From: Acidobacteriota bacterium
Lineage (GTDB): Bacteria > Acidobacteriota > JAAYUB01
Length of the DNA: 39,601 nucleotides
Assembly: GCA_012517875.1 (NCBI GenBank)
Contig: JAAYUB010000051.1
Coordinates: 1-39,601 of the forward strand
Direction of reading: 5' to 3'
The position numbers were made by a program, and so were the translations under genes. Shown piece by piece: positions 1 through 7,352 of the stretch (position 1 is the stretch's first letter; the number at the start of each line of letters is the position of its first letter). The notes beneath the pieces are model-generated. The model saw nothing but the letters and a program-made list of their open reading frames with translations, was not told the DNA's origin and searched no databases.

Positions 1-816
1 CGCCGCCGTCGCCGCGCCGGGCCGGCCGACGGCCTGCCAGTAGGCTTCGGCGAACGGTGCCGCCGCCTCGCGCCAGCCGGCGTACGACGAGTAGACCAGC
101 CGGGCGGCGGAGCCCGCCAGCGGCGGGGCGAACGGCTCCGTCGCCGCGGCCGGCACGTCCCGCACGAAGAAGGAGTGCAGCACGCGGCCGCGCTCGCTGT
201 GGCGGAGGCTCTGGATGAAATCGCCGTTGAAGGCGTGATACGCCAGGGCGGCGCCTTCGGGCAGCCCGATGTGGAGGCGCTTGTCCCGCAGCGGATCGTC
301 CGCCTGAAAGAACTCGACGCCGCTGAAGCCGCGGGGCGCGGCGGCGGTGGTCCGCTCCATCCGCACCTCGAGCAGCCGGCCGGGCGCCACGTCGGGCAGC
401 GTCACCACCCGCTCCAGCACTTGGTGGTAGGCGGGGTCGGCGATGCCAGCGGGCACGCGGTCGCCCGTCGCCGCGGCGTCGGCGGGTACGAACTCGTTGG
501 CGTTTTCATAGGTGACCGCCTTGAGAAGCCGAAGCTGCTGGTCGGCGGGTCGCCAGAACATCCGGTAGACGCGGTACTTTTCTGCGGCCGGGGCCTGCAG
601 GATGTGGACGAAGGTGTGGAAGTCCTCGGTGAGCCGGCCGTCGGGATGCCACACCACGGTCTTGCGGGCGCGGAGTACCACCGCGTCGGCGCCGGGGAAA
701 TCCCGAGCAGACGCCAGCTGGGGGAACGGCTCCGTCTCCTCCGCCGGGACCGGCGCCGCGGCCAGCGCGGCCGCGAGCACCCAGCCGGAGATCCACCACC
801 GCCTCCGGGTCTTCAT
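1..816 (-). CDS. Secreted DUF3857 (transglutaminase-associated) protein, 3' part missing
   Basis: The open frame runs from an ATG at 816 off the left edge, 272 codons with no stop. It begins with a signal peptide (basic MKTRRRWW, then an Ala/Leu-rich core ending near APVPAEE) and continues as a beta-rich region typical of the DUF3857 domain, which precedes transglutaminase-like domains in exported proteins. The expected transglutaminase core would lie beyond the window. Its ATG overlaps the TGA of the upstream gene (ATGA), with GGAGGTGG three bases before the start, so the two are translationally coupled. The two proteins share fold and length class and look like tandem paralogues. The biological role of such pairs is not established; export to the periplasm or cell surface is inferred from the signal peptide. 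Confidence 0.8.
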   Translation of the reverse strand, partial: MKTRRRWWISGWVLAAALAAAPVPAEETEPFPQLASARDFPGADAVVLRARKTVVWHPDGRLTEDFHTFVHILQAPAAEKYRVYRMFWRPADQQLRLLKAVTYENANEFVPADAAATGDRVPAGIADPAYHQVLERVVTLPDVAPGRLLEVRMERTTAAAPRGFSGVEFFQADDPLRDKRLHIGLPEGAALAYHAFNGDFIQSLRHSERGRVLHSFFVRDVPAAATEPFAPPLAGSAARLVYSSYAGWREAAAPFAEAYWQAVGRPGAATAA

Positions 817-2756
817 GACCCACCTCCCGGTTGCTGCTCCAGAATGATCAGGCTGCGCTGGCTCCGCACCCAGCGGTCCAGCAATTCGCGGAGCTGTTCG
901 TAGTCGGCCGGTGAGAGCACGGAGCGCTCCAAGCTGAACTCGCTGCTGAACACCACGCGCTCCCCCTCCTGCCGGCAGCTCAGCTGCAGGCGCGCCGGAC
1001 CCGCCGCGAACTCCACCGGATCGGGCAGCGCCAGCACCGTGCAGCCAGGCGGCGGCGTGATCCGCTCGGATTGGATGACCTGGACCGGCGCGAACAGGTC
1101 CATGGGATAGCGCCGCGGCCCCGGAGCCATCATTCGGGGCAGGCCCAGCGAGTAGAGCTCGAAGCCGTTGGTCATGAGGCACGGGCGCAACAGCAGGAAG
1201 CGCCCGGCGGCCAGCGCGTAGCCCGGCGCGTCCATGTCGAACGCCACCGCGAACGGCACGGCCAGGTCGGCCGCATCGCTGACCTGGAACTCGCGGACGC
1301 GGGCGCCGGCGTGCACCCGGCCGGCCAGCTCCTGCCACACCTGGATGAACTGCGGACCGCTGAACCGACGCCCCAGGCCGCGCAGGATGAAATCGTAGTA
1401 CCCGGCGCCCTGGATGCCGATGCGGGTGTGCGCGCCGCCGTCGGTGTCCACCTGGGTGTCGGCGTCGAGCCGGCCCAAGCTGCGCGCGGCCGGGCCGGTG
1501 GGCACGGTCTCGAGGCCCGCCCCGTCCGCCGTCAGTCGCAATACCGGCCGGCCGCCGGCGTACGTCTCGCCGAGGGTGCCGTGTGCACCGAAGGCCGGAT
1601 CCAGGTACGCCGTGCGTCCGTCGGACAGGCGCACGGCGCACAGCGACCGCTCGAAATAGACGGAGGGGATCTCGGGATCGGGTGCGCGCGACACGTTGAT
1701 CAGCGCCTCGTCGGCTTCCAGGCCCAGCGCGCGCAGCATGGCTGCCAGCAGAACCGCCTTGTCTCGGCCCACCCCGTAGCCGGCGGCGAGCACCTCGGCG
1801 GCGGCGTGGGGCTCCAGGAAGGCGCCCACATCCAGCGACGCCTCCAGATAGCCGACGTCGCCGGCGACGAACCGGACCAGGGCCAGAATCCGGCTCTGCT
1901 CGCTTGTCAGGCCCTCGGTCAGCTCCCGCGCCTTTTCGGCCAGCACCTCGTCCGGCTCAAGCTTCCGCCGGCTCTGCGCCCAGCCCTGCCGCGACAGTTC
2001 CGGCCAGCCGGCCATGGTGCTCACCACCACCCGGCAGGCCACCTCGGGCAGGCCCGGCATGCCGGTCTCACGGAAGATCATGGGCAGATCACGGCCCGTC
2101 CAGGTGTAGACGATCCGGTCACCCTCCCGGCCTTGGGTGAACGTCAGCGCACCGTCCCGGACGGCGTGGCGCAGCGGGCGCGACGCCGGACCGCGGATCA
2201 CCAGCCGCTTGCTCAGGATGGGGCTCTCGTGCTGGAAGAGGAAGAAGTCGGCGTAATGCCCGGGGATCTGGGCGTCCGATTCGATCCGCACCGTGGTCTC
2301 GAGCGTGTCCTGCACCTGAAGGTCCGGGTGGCGGACCACCAGCCGGCGGTACGGCTGGTCGAATGCATGGGCGGTCGCGCCCAGCGGCTCTTCGTGCGCG
2401 CGGGCGCGTTCCAAGGGGATGGTCTCGCCGGTGGGCCGGGTGATCCGTCCGCCGAGGAATGCCACCCGGGCTTTCGGCTGGAAGAACGCCAGCTGGTCGG
2501 CGGCATAGGTCTGGAGGCCGCGCTCGTCCAGAATCTGGACCCGGCGCCGGATCTCCTGGGTGTAGCGGCCGTCGGCGTCAAAGGTGACCGCGACCTCCTC
2601 GTCCAGCACGACAGCCGGTGCGCCGCGGGTCAACTCCACGTTGTCCGGCGCCGCGGGGACGTCCGCGCTCCGGGCGGCCGCCGGTCCGATGGCCGCAAGC
2701 ACCGCCGCCGCCAGCGCCAGTCGGCTCATTCCCATCGTCCAGCGTCGTGTGTGCAT
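813..2756 (-). CDS. Secreted DUF3857/transglutaminase-fold protein with degenerate active site
   Basis: This is a 647-residue exported protein with a signal peptide at residues 1-30. Residues about 45-250 match the DUF3857 pattern and about 270-400 form a transglutaminase-like core, followed by a C-terminal beta domain. In active relatives the core reads G-x-C-[KR]-D-K-A; here residues 328-334 are GVGRDKA, so the catalytic Cys position is Gly330. The usual F-N-H is FER at 368-370, while the Asp of YLDP (D386) is kept. The protein is therefore probably a binding or structural pseudoenzyme. I chose the ATG at 2756 because GGGAGG lies just upstream and a good promoter lies at 2785-2814. Its stop overlaps the start of the next DUF3857 gene. 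The family assignment rests on motif recognition. Confidence 0.82.
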   Translation of the reverse strand: MHTRRWTMGMSRLALAAAVLAAIGPAAARSADVPAAPDNVELTRGAPAVVLDEEVAVTFDADGRYTQEIRRRVQILDERGLQTYAADQLAFFQPKARVAFLGGRITRPTGETIPLERARAHEEPLGATAHAFDQPYRRLVVRHPDLQVQDTLETTVRIESDAQIPGHYADFFLFQHESPILSKRLVIRGPASRPLRHAVRDGALTFTQGREGDRIVYTWTGRDLPMIFRETGMPGLPEVACRVVVSTMAGWPELSRQGWAQSRRKLEPDEVLAEKARELTEGLTSEQSRILALVRFVAGDVGYLEASLDVGAFLEPHAAAEVLAAGYGVGRDKAVLLAAMLRALGLEADEALINVSRAPDPEIPSVYFERSLCAVRLSDGRTAYLDPAFGAHGTLGETYAGGRPVLRLTADGAGLETVPTGPAARSLGRLDADTQVDTDGGAHTRIGIQGAGYYDFILRGLGRRFSGPQFIQVWQELAGRVHAGARVREFQVSDAADLAVPFAVAFDMDAPGYALAAGRFLLLRPCLMTNGFELYSLGLPRMMAPGPRRYPMDLFAPVQVIQSERITPPPGCTVLALPDPVEFAAGPARLQLSCRQEGERVVFSSEFSLERSVLSPADYEQLRELLDRWVRSQRSLIILEQQPGGGS

Positions 2757-2784
2757 CCGCCCTCCCGATCGCGATCGATGCCCC

Positions 2785-2814
2785 TTTATACACAGGGATC
2801 CGGAACCCCGTCAA
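2785..2814 (-). promoter_or_regulatory. Sigma70-type promoter for the DUF3857 pair
   Basis: On the minus strand TTGACG (2809-2814) is followed after 18 bases by TATAAA (2785-2790). Transcription would start near 2778, leaving a leader of about 20 nt with the GGGAGG ribosome site of the gene starting at 2756. Confidence 0.65.
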
Positions 2815-2861
2815 GCTTTTCCCCCGCCGCCGCGCCCCGCGGCGACTCCGCCGCAAAACCG

Positions 2862-2889
2862 TTGCATTCCGCCGATTTTTGATTATAAT
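2862..2889 (+). promoter_or_regulatory. Sigma70-type promoter for tRNA-Thr
   Basis: TTGCAT (2862-2867), a 16-base spacer and a perfect TATAAT (2884-2889) lie 17 bases before the mature tRNA 5' end. It diverges from the promoter at 2785-2814. Confidence 0.75.
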
Positions 2890-2905
2890 ATCGCCCTTTG
2901 AGCGG

Positions 2906-2980
2906 GCCAGCGTAGCTCAGTGGTAGAGCAGGCGATTCGTAATCGTCAGGTCAAGGGTTCGACTCCCTTCGCTGGCTCCA
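2906..2980 (+). tRNA. tRNA-Thr (anticodon CGT)
   Basis: A complete cloverleaf is visible. The acceptor stem GCCAGCG (2906-2912) pairs with CGCTGGC (2970-2976). The D-stem is GCTC/GAGC. The anticodon stem GGCGA/TCGTC holds loop TTCGTAA with anticodon CGT, and the T-stem AAGGG/CCCTT holds loop TTCGACT. The discriminator base is T and the CCA end is encoded (2978-2980). It reads the ACG threonine codon. It has its own promoter and stands alone between minus-strand genes. No integrase or att-like duplication is seen at its 3' end. Confidence 0.96.
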
Positions 2981-3009
2981 GTTTTTCTTCAACAGACACC
3001 ACGAACAAA

Positions 3010-3041
3010 CCGGCCGGGCCTGCGCCCGGCCGGATCGTTTT
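3010..3041 (+). terminator. Intrinsic terminator between converging tRNA-Thr and the 3060-6005 gene
   Basis: A perfect 10-bp GC stem (3010-3019 with 3024-3033, loop CTGC) is followed on the plus strand by ATCGTTTT. On the minus strand the stem is followed by TTTGTTCG, so it may work in both directions, ending the tRNA transcript and the converging propeller-protein gene. Confidence 0.6.
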
Positions 3042-3059
3042 CCGCCGTACCCGTCACCG

Positions 3060-6005
3060 TCACATCGTGGGGATGATGGCGATCATCTCGGGCGAGTTCT
3101 GGACCGACTTGGCCAGGAAGGGCCGGCCGTTGGTGCTGTGGGCCTTCATGTAGCCCACGAAGTCGTCCAGGCCGCCCGCGGGTCCGAAGATGTCCGGATC
3201 CCCGAGGAAGAACACGCGGGCGCCGAGGGGCGGCACGACGATGTCCGCCAGCGACACGGCCACCGGCAGGCCCTGGGGGTCGAGGATCTCCAGAGCCACG
3301 GTCACCGGTTCGTCCCCCGGGTTGTACAGAACGTAGGAAGTCTCGAACGGGGCGATGGTGATGGTATAGGGGAAGACCAGATCGAGCACGGCGTCGCTGT
3401 CCAGGGGGGTCGCGTCGGCGGCCATGTTCCGATACTGAAAGTAAGGAGGTATCGTGCCGGTCGCGTCCGGATCCGGGGGGTTCCACAACTGATACGAGAA
3501 CGCGCTGCAGACGTTGTCGTGGTCCACGGTCAGGACGATCGAGCCGGTGTGGAAGACGGTGTCGAACCGGTCGAGGTCGAGGGCGTCCTCCTCGGACAGG
3601 TACACTTCGAACCGCGACTGGTTGTCGAAATCGTACTCCCGCGTGGTCACCAGGTTGCCGTCGAAGTCGTAGAAATCCATCCGGACGTGGGTTTGCAGAA
3701 TCTCCGGGTCTTCCTCTTCCTCGTCCTCCTCGGCCACCCGTTCGTTGGAGCTGATCAGGATGACGGACGTGTCGAAGCCGTTGCCCACCGCGTAGTACGG
3801 CACATGGAACGTGTGCGAGGCGGACGGGAGCACCGGATTGAGCGGCGGGCACGTCATCACGAAGGAGTTGTCCGGATCGGTGTTCTCCATCGTCAGGTAC
3901 GCGTACGTGATCAGGTTGTCCAGGTTGAACAACCGCATATAGCCGTTGAACGGGAACTCGAGGAGGACCTGGTCGATGCCGCCCACTGAGGCGAGATCGA
4001 AGGAGGTGTTGCTGTCCGATACACCGGTGGGGTTGAAGAGGATGCGCTGGATCTTCATTTGGTTGTAGTACGGGTTGACGAAGTGGATGGTCGTCTCGAC
4101 CCGCTTGTCGGCGAGTTCGGACGTGGTGTTGCTGAAGGAGAACGGGAAGATGACGTCCTGGGCCATGGGCTGGTCGATCCGCAGGTAGTCGCCCCGGATA
4201 ATCGTGGCGCCGTCGTCGCCGATGGTGCCGTTGTAAATGAGCCCGGTCAGGGACAGCTCGGGGTGGACCGCCTTGATGAAGCCGTGCTGGTTGACCACCT
4301 TGTCATAGTCGGGGATCAGCTCCTTGACCATCTGGACGAGCTGCTCGCCCGGCTGCAGAGTCACATCCACGGGATCGATGATGTGGGCCACGTCGTCGTC
4401 GTCCACCCAGTAGAAAGGGAGCCCGGCGGCGCTGTCATCGTCCGAGTAGGACGTGTTGTTGGTCTGATACGACTGGAGGCCGAAGGTCACCGCCTCGTCC
4501 AGGAGGTTGATGAAGCTGACGGCGGAGAACCGCCCTTCCTCGAGGTTGACGCTGTACCCGCTGGAGAACACCGGCTTGCTCGGCTGGCCCACCACGCTGA
4601 TGGTCCCGGTCAGAAAGCTGGCGACGCAGAACCGGTCGGTGCCCGGCACCGCCGCCACGGCCACCGGAATCTCCCGCTGGCCGCCGTCGCCCAGGGGCAG
4701 CAGGCCGGTGGTGCTGACGCGGAAGTCCAGCGGCGCCCGGACCAGCGGCTCGTTGTCGGGGATGTCTTTGGTCGGCACATAGTTGCTGAATGACGGGAAT
4801 ACCAAATCGTAGGTGCCGTCAGGGTTCTCGAGGAAGGCCGTCTGCGTGGTCCGGGCCATGTTATATGTCTGCGCCTTGTACCGCAGGATCTTGTACAGCT
4901 CGAGGGACGGCCACTTGAAGACGGCCACGGTGGGGAACCCATAGTATTCCGAGTAGTTCACCGCATCGTGCGACGTGATCTGGACGCATAAGAATTCGCC
5001 GGTTGGATCCAAGAAGATGGCCGCCGGGTCGTTTTCCACGTAGAGGGTGATGTCCTTGCCGTTATCGTCCTTGATCTTCTGGCCGGTGGCGGGATCGAAC
5101 AGATACACCCGGTCGTTCAACAGGAAGGCGGAACCGGAACTCAGGCCCGCCGAGGCGATGAGGCCGATGGTGTCGTCCTCGCTCAGCAGCACGTTGTTCC
5201 GGAAGGTGAAATTGGCGATGTGATCGGCGACGGCTTCCGCGTCATGGAAGTTCACCTGGCGGCTCTCGGTGAATGTGGCGGTATCGATCACCGACACGTT
5301 ATCGCTGAACGAATTCACACTGCAGAGGAACGACCCGTCGTGGCTCATCGTCAGCCAGGTGGGGCCAACGGAGGTGTAGTAATACGGATTGGTCGAAACG
5401 ATCTTCAGCGCGCCGATGACGGTGTACGTGGCGGTGTCGATCTGGAGCACCTCGTCGCTCTGGGTGGCCGAGATATAAGCGCGGGAGGCGTCGGGTGCGA
5501 ACACCACGTTGCTGCCGAAACCAAAGACGTAATTCGGTGTCGCGATGGTCTGCACCACCTGCTGCGAGGCAACGTCGATCACCGCGATGGAACAGCTGGA
5601 GTTGAGGTTGAAAAACTTGCCCAGATTGACCACCCAGATTTCAGTCATGGCCGGATTGAAGAACATGAGCGCGGGCCGCTCGCCCACCGGGATGGCCTTG
5701 ACAATCCGCTGGGCGGGATCTTCGGCCAGCGGGCGGAAGACCAGCACGTAGCCCTGGTGCTCCTGGTTGGCGGCAATCGTGTAGTTCACGAAGCCGAACT
5801 GCCCATCCGGCGTCACCAGGATCGAGGGGGCGACGATGTCGTACTCGTTGATCCGGAAACTCAGCCCGAGCGACCGGACATCCGCCGGCGCGGTATCCGC
5901 GTTGGGATCGATGATGACCGCGTCATTCTGGGCGAACGCCATCCCGGCAAGCAGCAGCATCACCAGTCCCGCCGCCCGTACGCCCTTGCGAACCCACTGA
6001 GTCAT
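3060..6005 (-). CDS. Large secreted beta-propeller (YVTN/YncE-like) protein with C-terminal repeat modules
   Basis: This 981-residue protein has a signal peptide (residues 1-25, ending MAFAQ). Residues about 55-480 carry propeller-blade strands of the YVTN/YncE type, such as segments reading R-A-Y-I-S and V-L-Q-I-D-T-A-T, as in secreted seven-bladed propellers. The C-terminal 380 residues hold three copies of a ~100-residue beta module (F-P start, N-x-G/N-P turn, D-x-x-G hairpin) shared with the proteins starting at 26941, 29684 and 33309. One copy contains an acidic run of Glu/Asp near residue 755. The start at 6005 follows GGGAGG by five bases and an extended -10 at 6042-6050. Binding partner and function are unknown; a surface or extracellular scaffold role is inferred. 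Confidence 0.85.
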   Translation of the reverse strand: MTQWVRKGVRAAGLVMLLLAGMAFAQNDAVIIDPNADTAPADVRSLGLSFRINEYDIVAPSILVTPDGQFGFVNYTIAANQEHQGYVLVFRPLAEDPAQRIVKAIPVGERPALMFFNPAMTEIWVVNLGKFFNLNSSCSIAVIDVASQQVVQTIATPNYVFGFGSNVVFAPDASRAYISATQSDEVLQIDTATYTVIGALKIVSTNPYYYTSVGPTWLTMSHDGSFLCSVNSFSDNVSVIDTATFTESRQVNFHDAEAVADHIANFTFRNNVLLSEDDTIGLIASAGLSSGSAFLLNDRVYLFDPATGQKIKDDNGKDITLYVENDPAAIFLDPTGEFLCVQITSHDAVNYSEYYGFPTVAVFKWPSLELYKILRYKAQTYNMARTTQTAFLENPDGTYDLVFPSFSNYVPTKDIPDNEPLVRAPLDFRVSTTGLLPLGDGGQREIPVAVAAVPGTDRFCVASFLTGTISVVGQPSKPVFSSGYSVNLEEGRFSAVSFINLLDEAVTFGLQSYQTNNTSYSDDDSAAGLPFYWVDDDDVAHIIDPVDVTLQPGEQLVQMVKELIPDYDKVVNQHGFIKAVHPELSLTGLIYNGTIGDDGATIIRGDYLRIDQPMAQDVIFPFSFSNTTSELADKRVETTIHFVNPYYNQMKIQRILFNPTGVSDSNTSFDLASVGGIDQVLLEFPFNGYMRLFNLDNLITYAYLTMENTDPDNSFVMTCPPLNPVLPSASHTFHVPYYAVGNGFDTSVILISSNERVAEEDEEEEDPEILQTHVRMDFYDFDGNLVTTREYDFDNQSRFEVYLSEEDALDLDRFDTVFHTGSIVLTVDHDNVCSAFSYQLWNPPDPDATGTIPPYFQYRNMAADATPLDSDAVLDLVFPYTITIAPFETSYVLYNPGDEPVTVALEILDPQGLPVAVSLADIVVPPLGARVFFLGDPDIFGPAGGLDDFVGYMKAHSTNGRPFLAKSVQNSPEMIAIIPTM

Positions 6006-6041
6006 TTGTCCTCCCTCGGACTGCCCGAATCGAAAGGGTTT

Positions 6042-6050
6042 ATTGTATCA
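6042..6050 (-). promoter_or_regulatory. Extended -10 promoter of the propeller-protein gene
   Basis: On the minus strand TGATACAAT (6050 to 6042) has the TGn extension typical of promoters with a weak -35. No good -35 hexamer is seen. It would give a leader of about 30 nt. Confidence 0.4.
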
Positions 6051-6114
6051 CCGAACGGGTCGGAAATCCATGCCGAAATCTTCGCCGCCGGCCCGAACGG
6101 GGCCCCGGCCCCGA

Positions 6115-6555
6115 TCATTCCCGCAGGCTTGCGGCGAGCGCCCGGGTGAAGGCCTCCCGCAGGCGGGGATTGTCGATGGCGGCCGCGCACCGGTCAATCC
6201 ACTCCGAATCGACTGCCCCGGTGGGTGCGGTCGGCCGCCGGCGGGCCGACGGTCCGGGGACGGGAAACTGCTCCGGTGAAACCCGAAGCACCACCTGCTG
6301 CACCACCGCCGGAGGGATGAAATCCGCAATCCGGCGGACGATATCCGCTTTCAGCGTCTCGAGTTGCGTTTTCCAGTACCGGCTCTTCACGTGTACAACC
6401 AGAACACCGTCCGCCAGATCGCCTGGACGGCTGAGCGGCGCCAGGCGGTCCCCCACCAGCCGCGGCCAGATGCCGCCGAGCAGGCCGGCATAAAAAACCG
6501 GCAGCACATCGCCGGACGCCGCCCATTGTGTGAGGATTTCCTGCAACATCCGCAT
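6115..6555 (-). CDS. DUF721 / DciA-like protein
   Basis: This 146-residue cytoplasmic protein shows the DUF721 pattern in residues about 15-95: W-x-x-x-V-G near the N-terminus, a D-G-V-L-V-V-x-V strand, W-x-x-x-L, then a helix and a V-V-L-R-V strand. The C-terminal 50 residues are Pro/Arg-rich and then helical. DUF721 includes DciA, the replicative-helicase loader partner of DnaA and DnaB in bacteria without DnaC, so a role in helicase loading is plausible but not proved here. The start at 6555 is preceded by GGAGG about ten bases upstream; a second ATG two codons later at 6549 is possible. It lies divergent to maf. Confidence 0.8.
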   Translation of the reverse strand: MRMLQEILTQWAASGDVLPVFYAGLLGGIWPRLVGDRLAPLSRPGDLADGVLVVHVKSRYWKTQLETLKADIVRRIADFIPPAVVQQVVLRVSPEQFPVPGPSARRRPTAPTGAVDSEWIDRCAAAIDNPRLREAFTRALAASLRE

Positions 6556-6667
6556 GCAACACCTGCCTCCGTTTGGGCCCGATTATCTCACATTTGATCC
6601 CACCCCCGGACAGATAGTTCACCCCGCACCCCACCCGGCGCCCCCCCCGTACTCCGGGGCGGATGCT

Positions 6668-6695
6668 TTGCTTTTACCCGCCGACCGTCTATAAT
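6668..6695 (+). promoter_or_regulatory. Sigma70-type promoter for maf
   Basis: TTGCTT (6668-6673), a 16-base spacer and TATAAT (6690-6695) place the transcript start near 6702. This rules out the in-frame ATG at 6663 as the maf start and supports GTG 6726. Confidence 0.7.
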
Positions 6696-6725
6696 GGATC
6701 GATTGCGGCGGAACGGCGGTTTATC

Positions 6726-7352
6726 GTGCGATTTTTCCTTGCCTCCACGTCTCCCCGGCGCCGGGACATCCTGCGCAGGCTCGGCCTGGACGTCACGGTC
6801 ATTCCGTCGCGCCACGAGGAGGAGGCGGCCGATCCCGGTCCCCGATCTCCCGAGATGCTCGCCGCACACCACGCCCGGGAGAAACTGCGGCTGGCTGAAC
6901 CGCCCGCCGACGACGGGATCGTCATCGCCGCCGACACCCTGGTGTACATCGACGGCGAGATCCTCGGCAAGCCCGCCGGCGAAGCGGACGCCCGCCGGAT
7001 GATCCGGACGCTGGCAGGCCGCACCCACCGCGTGGTCACCGCGGTGTGCGTGCGCGACCTGGCCGCCGGCCGGACCGCGGAGGGGCACACCGTGTCCGAG
7101 GTGACGTTCGAGCCCCTGGCACCCGAGACCGTCGACGCATACATCGGCTGGAACGAGTGGACGGACAAGGCGGGTGCCTACGGCATCCAGGACCGTGCGT
7201 CCCTGTTCATCCGGAGCATCTCAGGCTGCTACTTCAACGTGGTGGGTTTCCCCGTCAACCTGTTCTACAATCTGCTGCGGCAGGTGACAACCGGGAGCGG
7301 CACGGTGCTCCCCCAGGCGATGTTCCCACACACAAGGCGGATAGAATCATGA
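6726..7352 (+). CDS. maf: Maf family nucleotide pyrophosphatase
   Basis: This 208-residue protein hydrolyses non-canonical or selected NTPs to NMP and pyrophosphate (house-cleaning; YhdE-type Maf enzymes prefer dTTP/UTP). The N-terminus LASTSPRR, the D-T-L-V motif with catalytic Asp70, G-K-P at 81-83 and the W-T-D-K-A-G-A-Y-G-I-Q segment are all family hallmarks, and the length is normal. I chose the GTG at 6726 because it gives the canonical Maf N-terminus and lies downstream of the TATAAT at 6690; its ribosome site is weak. The stop overlaps the next ATG (ATGA), so maf and the TPR gene are coupled. Confidence 0.93.
   Translation: MRFFLASTSPRRRDILRRLGLDVTVIPSRHEEEAADPGPRSPEMLAAHHAREKLRLAEPPADDGIVIAADTLVYIDGEILGKPAGEADARRMIRTLAGRTHRVVTAVCVRDLAAGRTAEGHTVSEVTFEPLAPETVDAYIGWNEWTDKAGAYGIQDRASLFIRSISGCYFNVVGFPVNLFYNLLRQVTTGSGTVLPQAMFPHTRRIES

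Noticed and set aside
2906-2980. The tRNA-Thr 3' end as an integration site.
   Set aside because: No duplicated 3' end, integrase or compositional break follows it.
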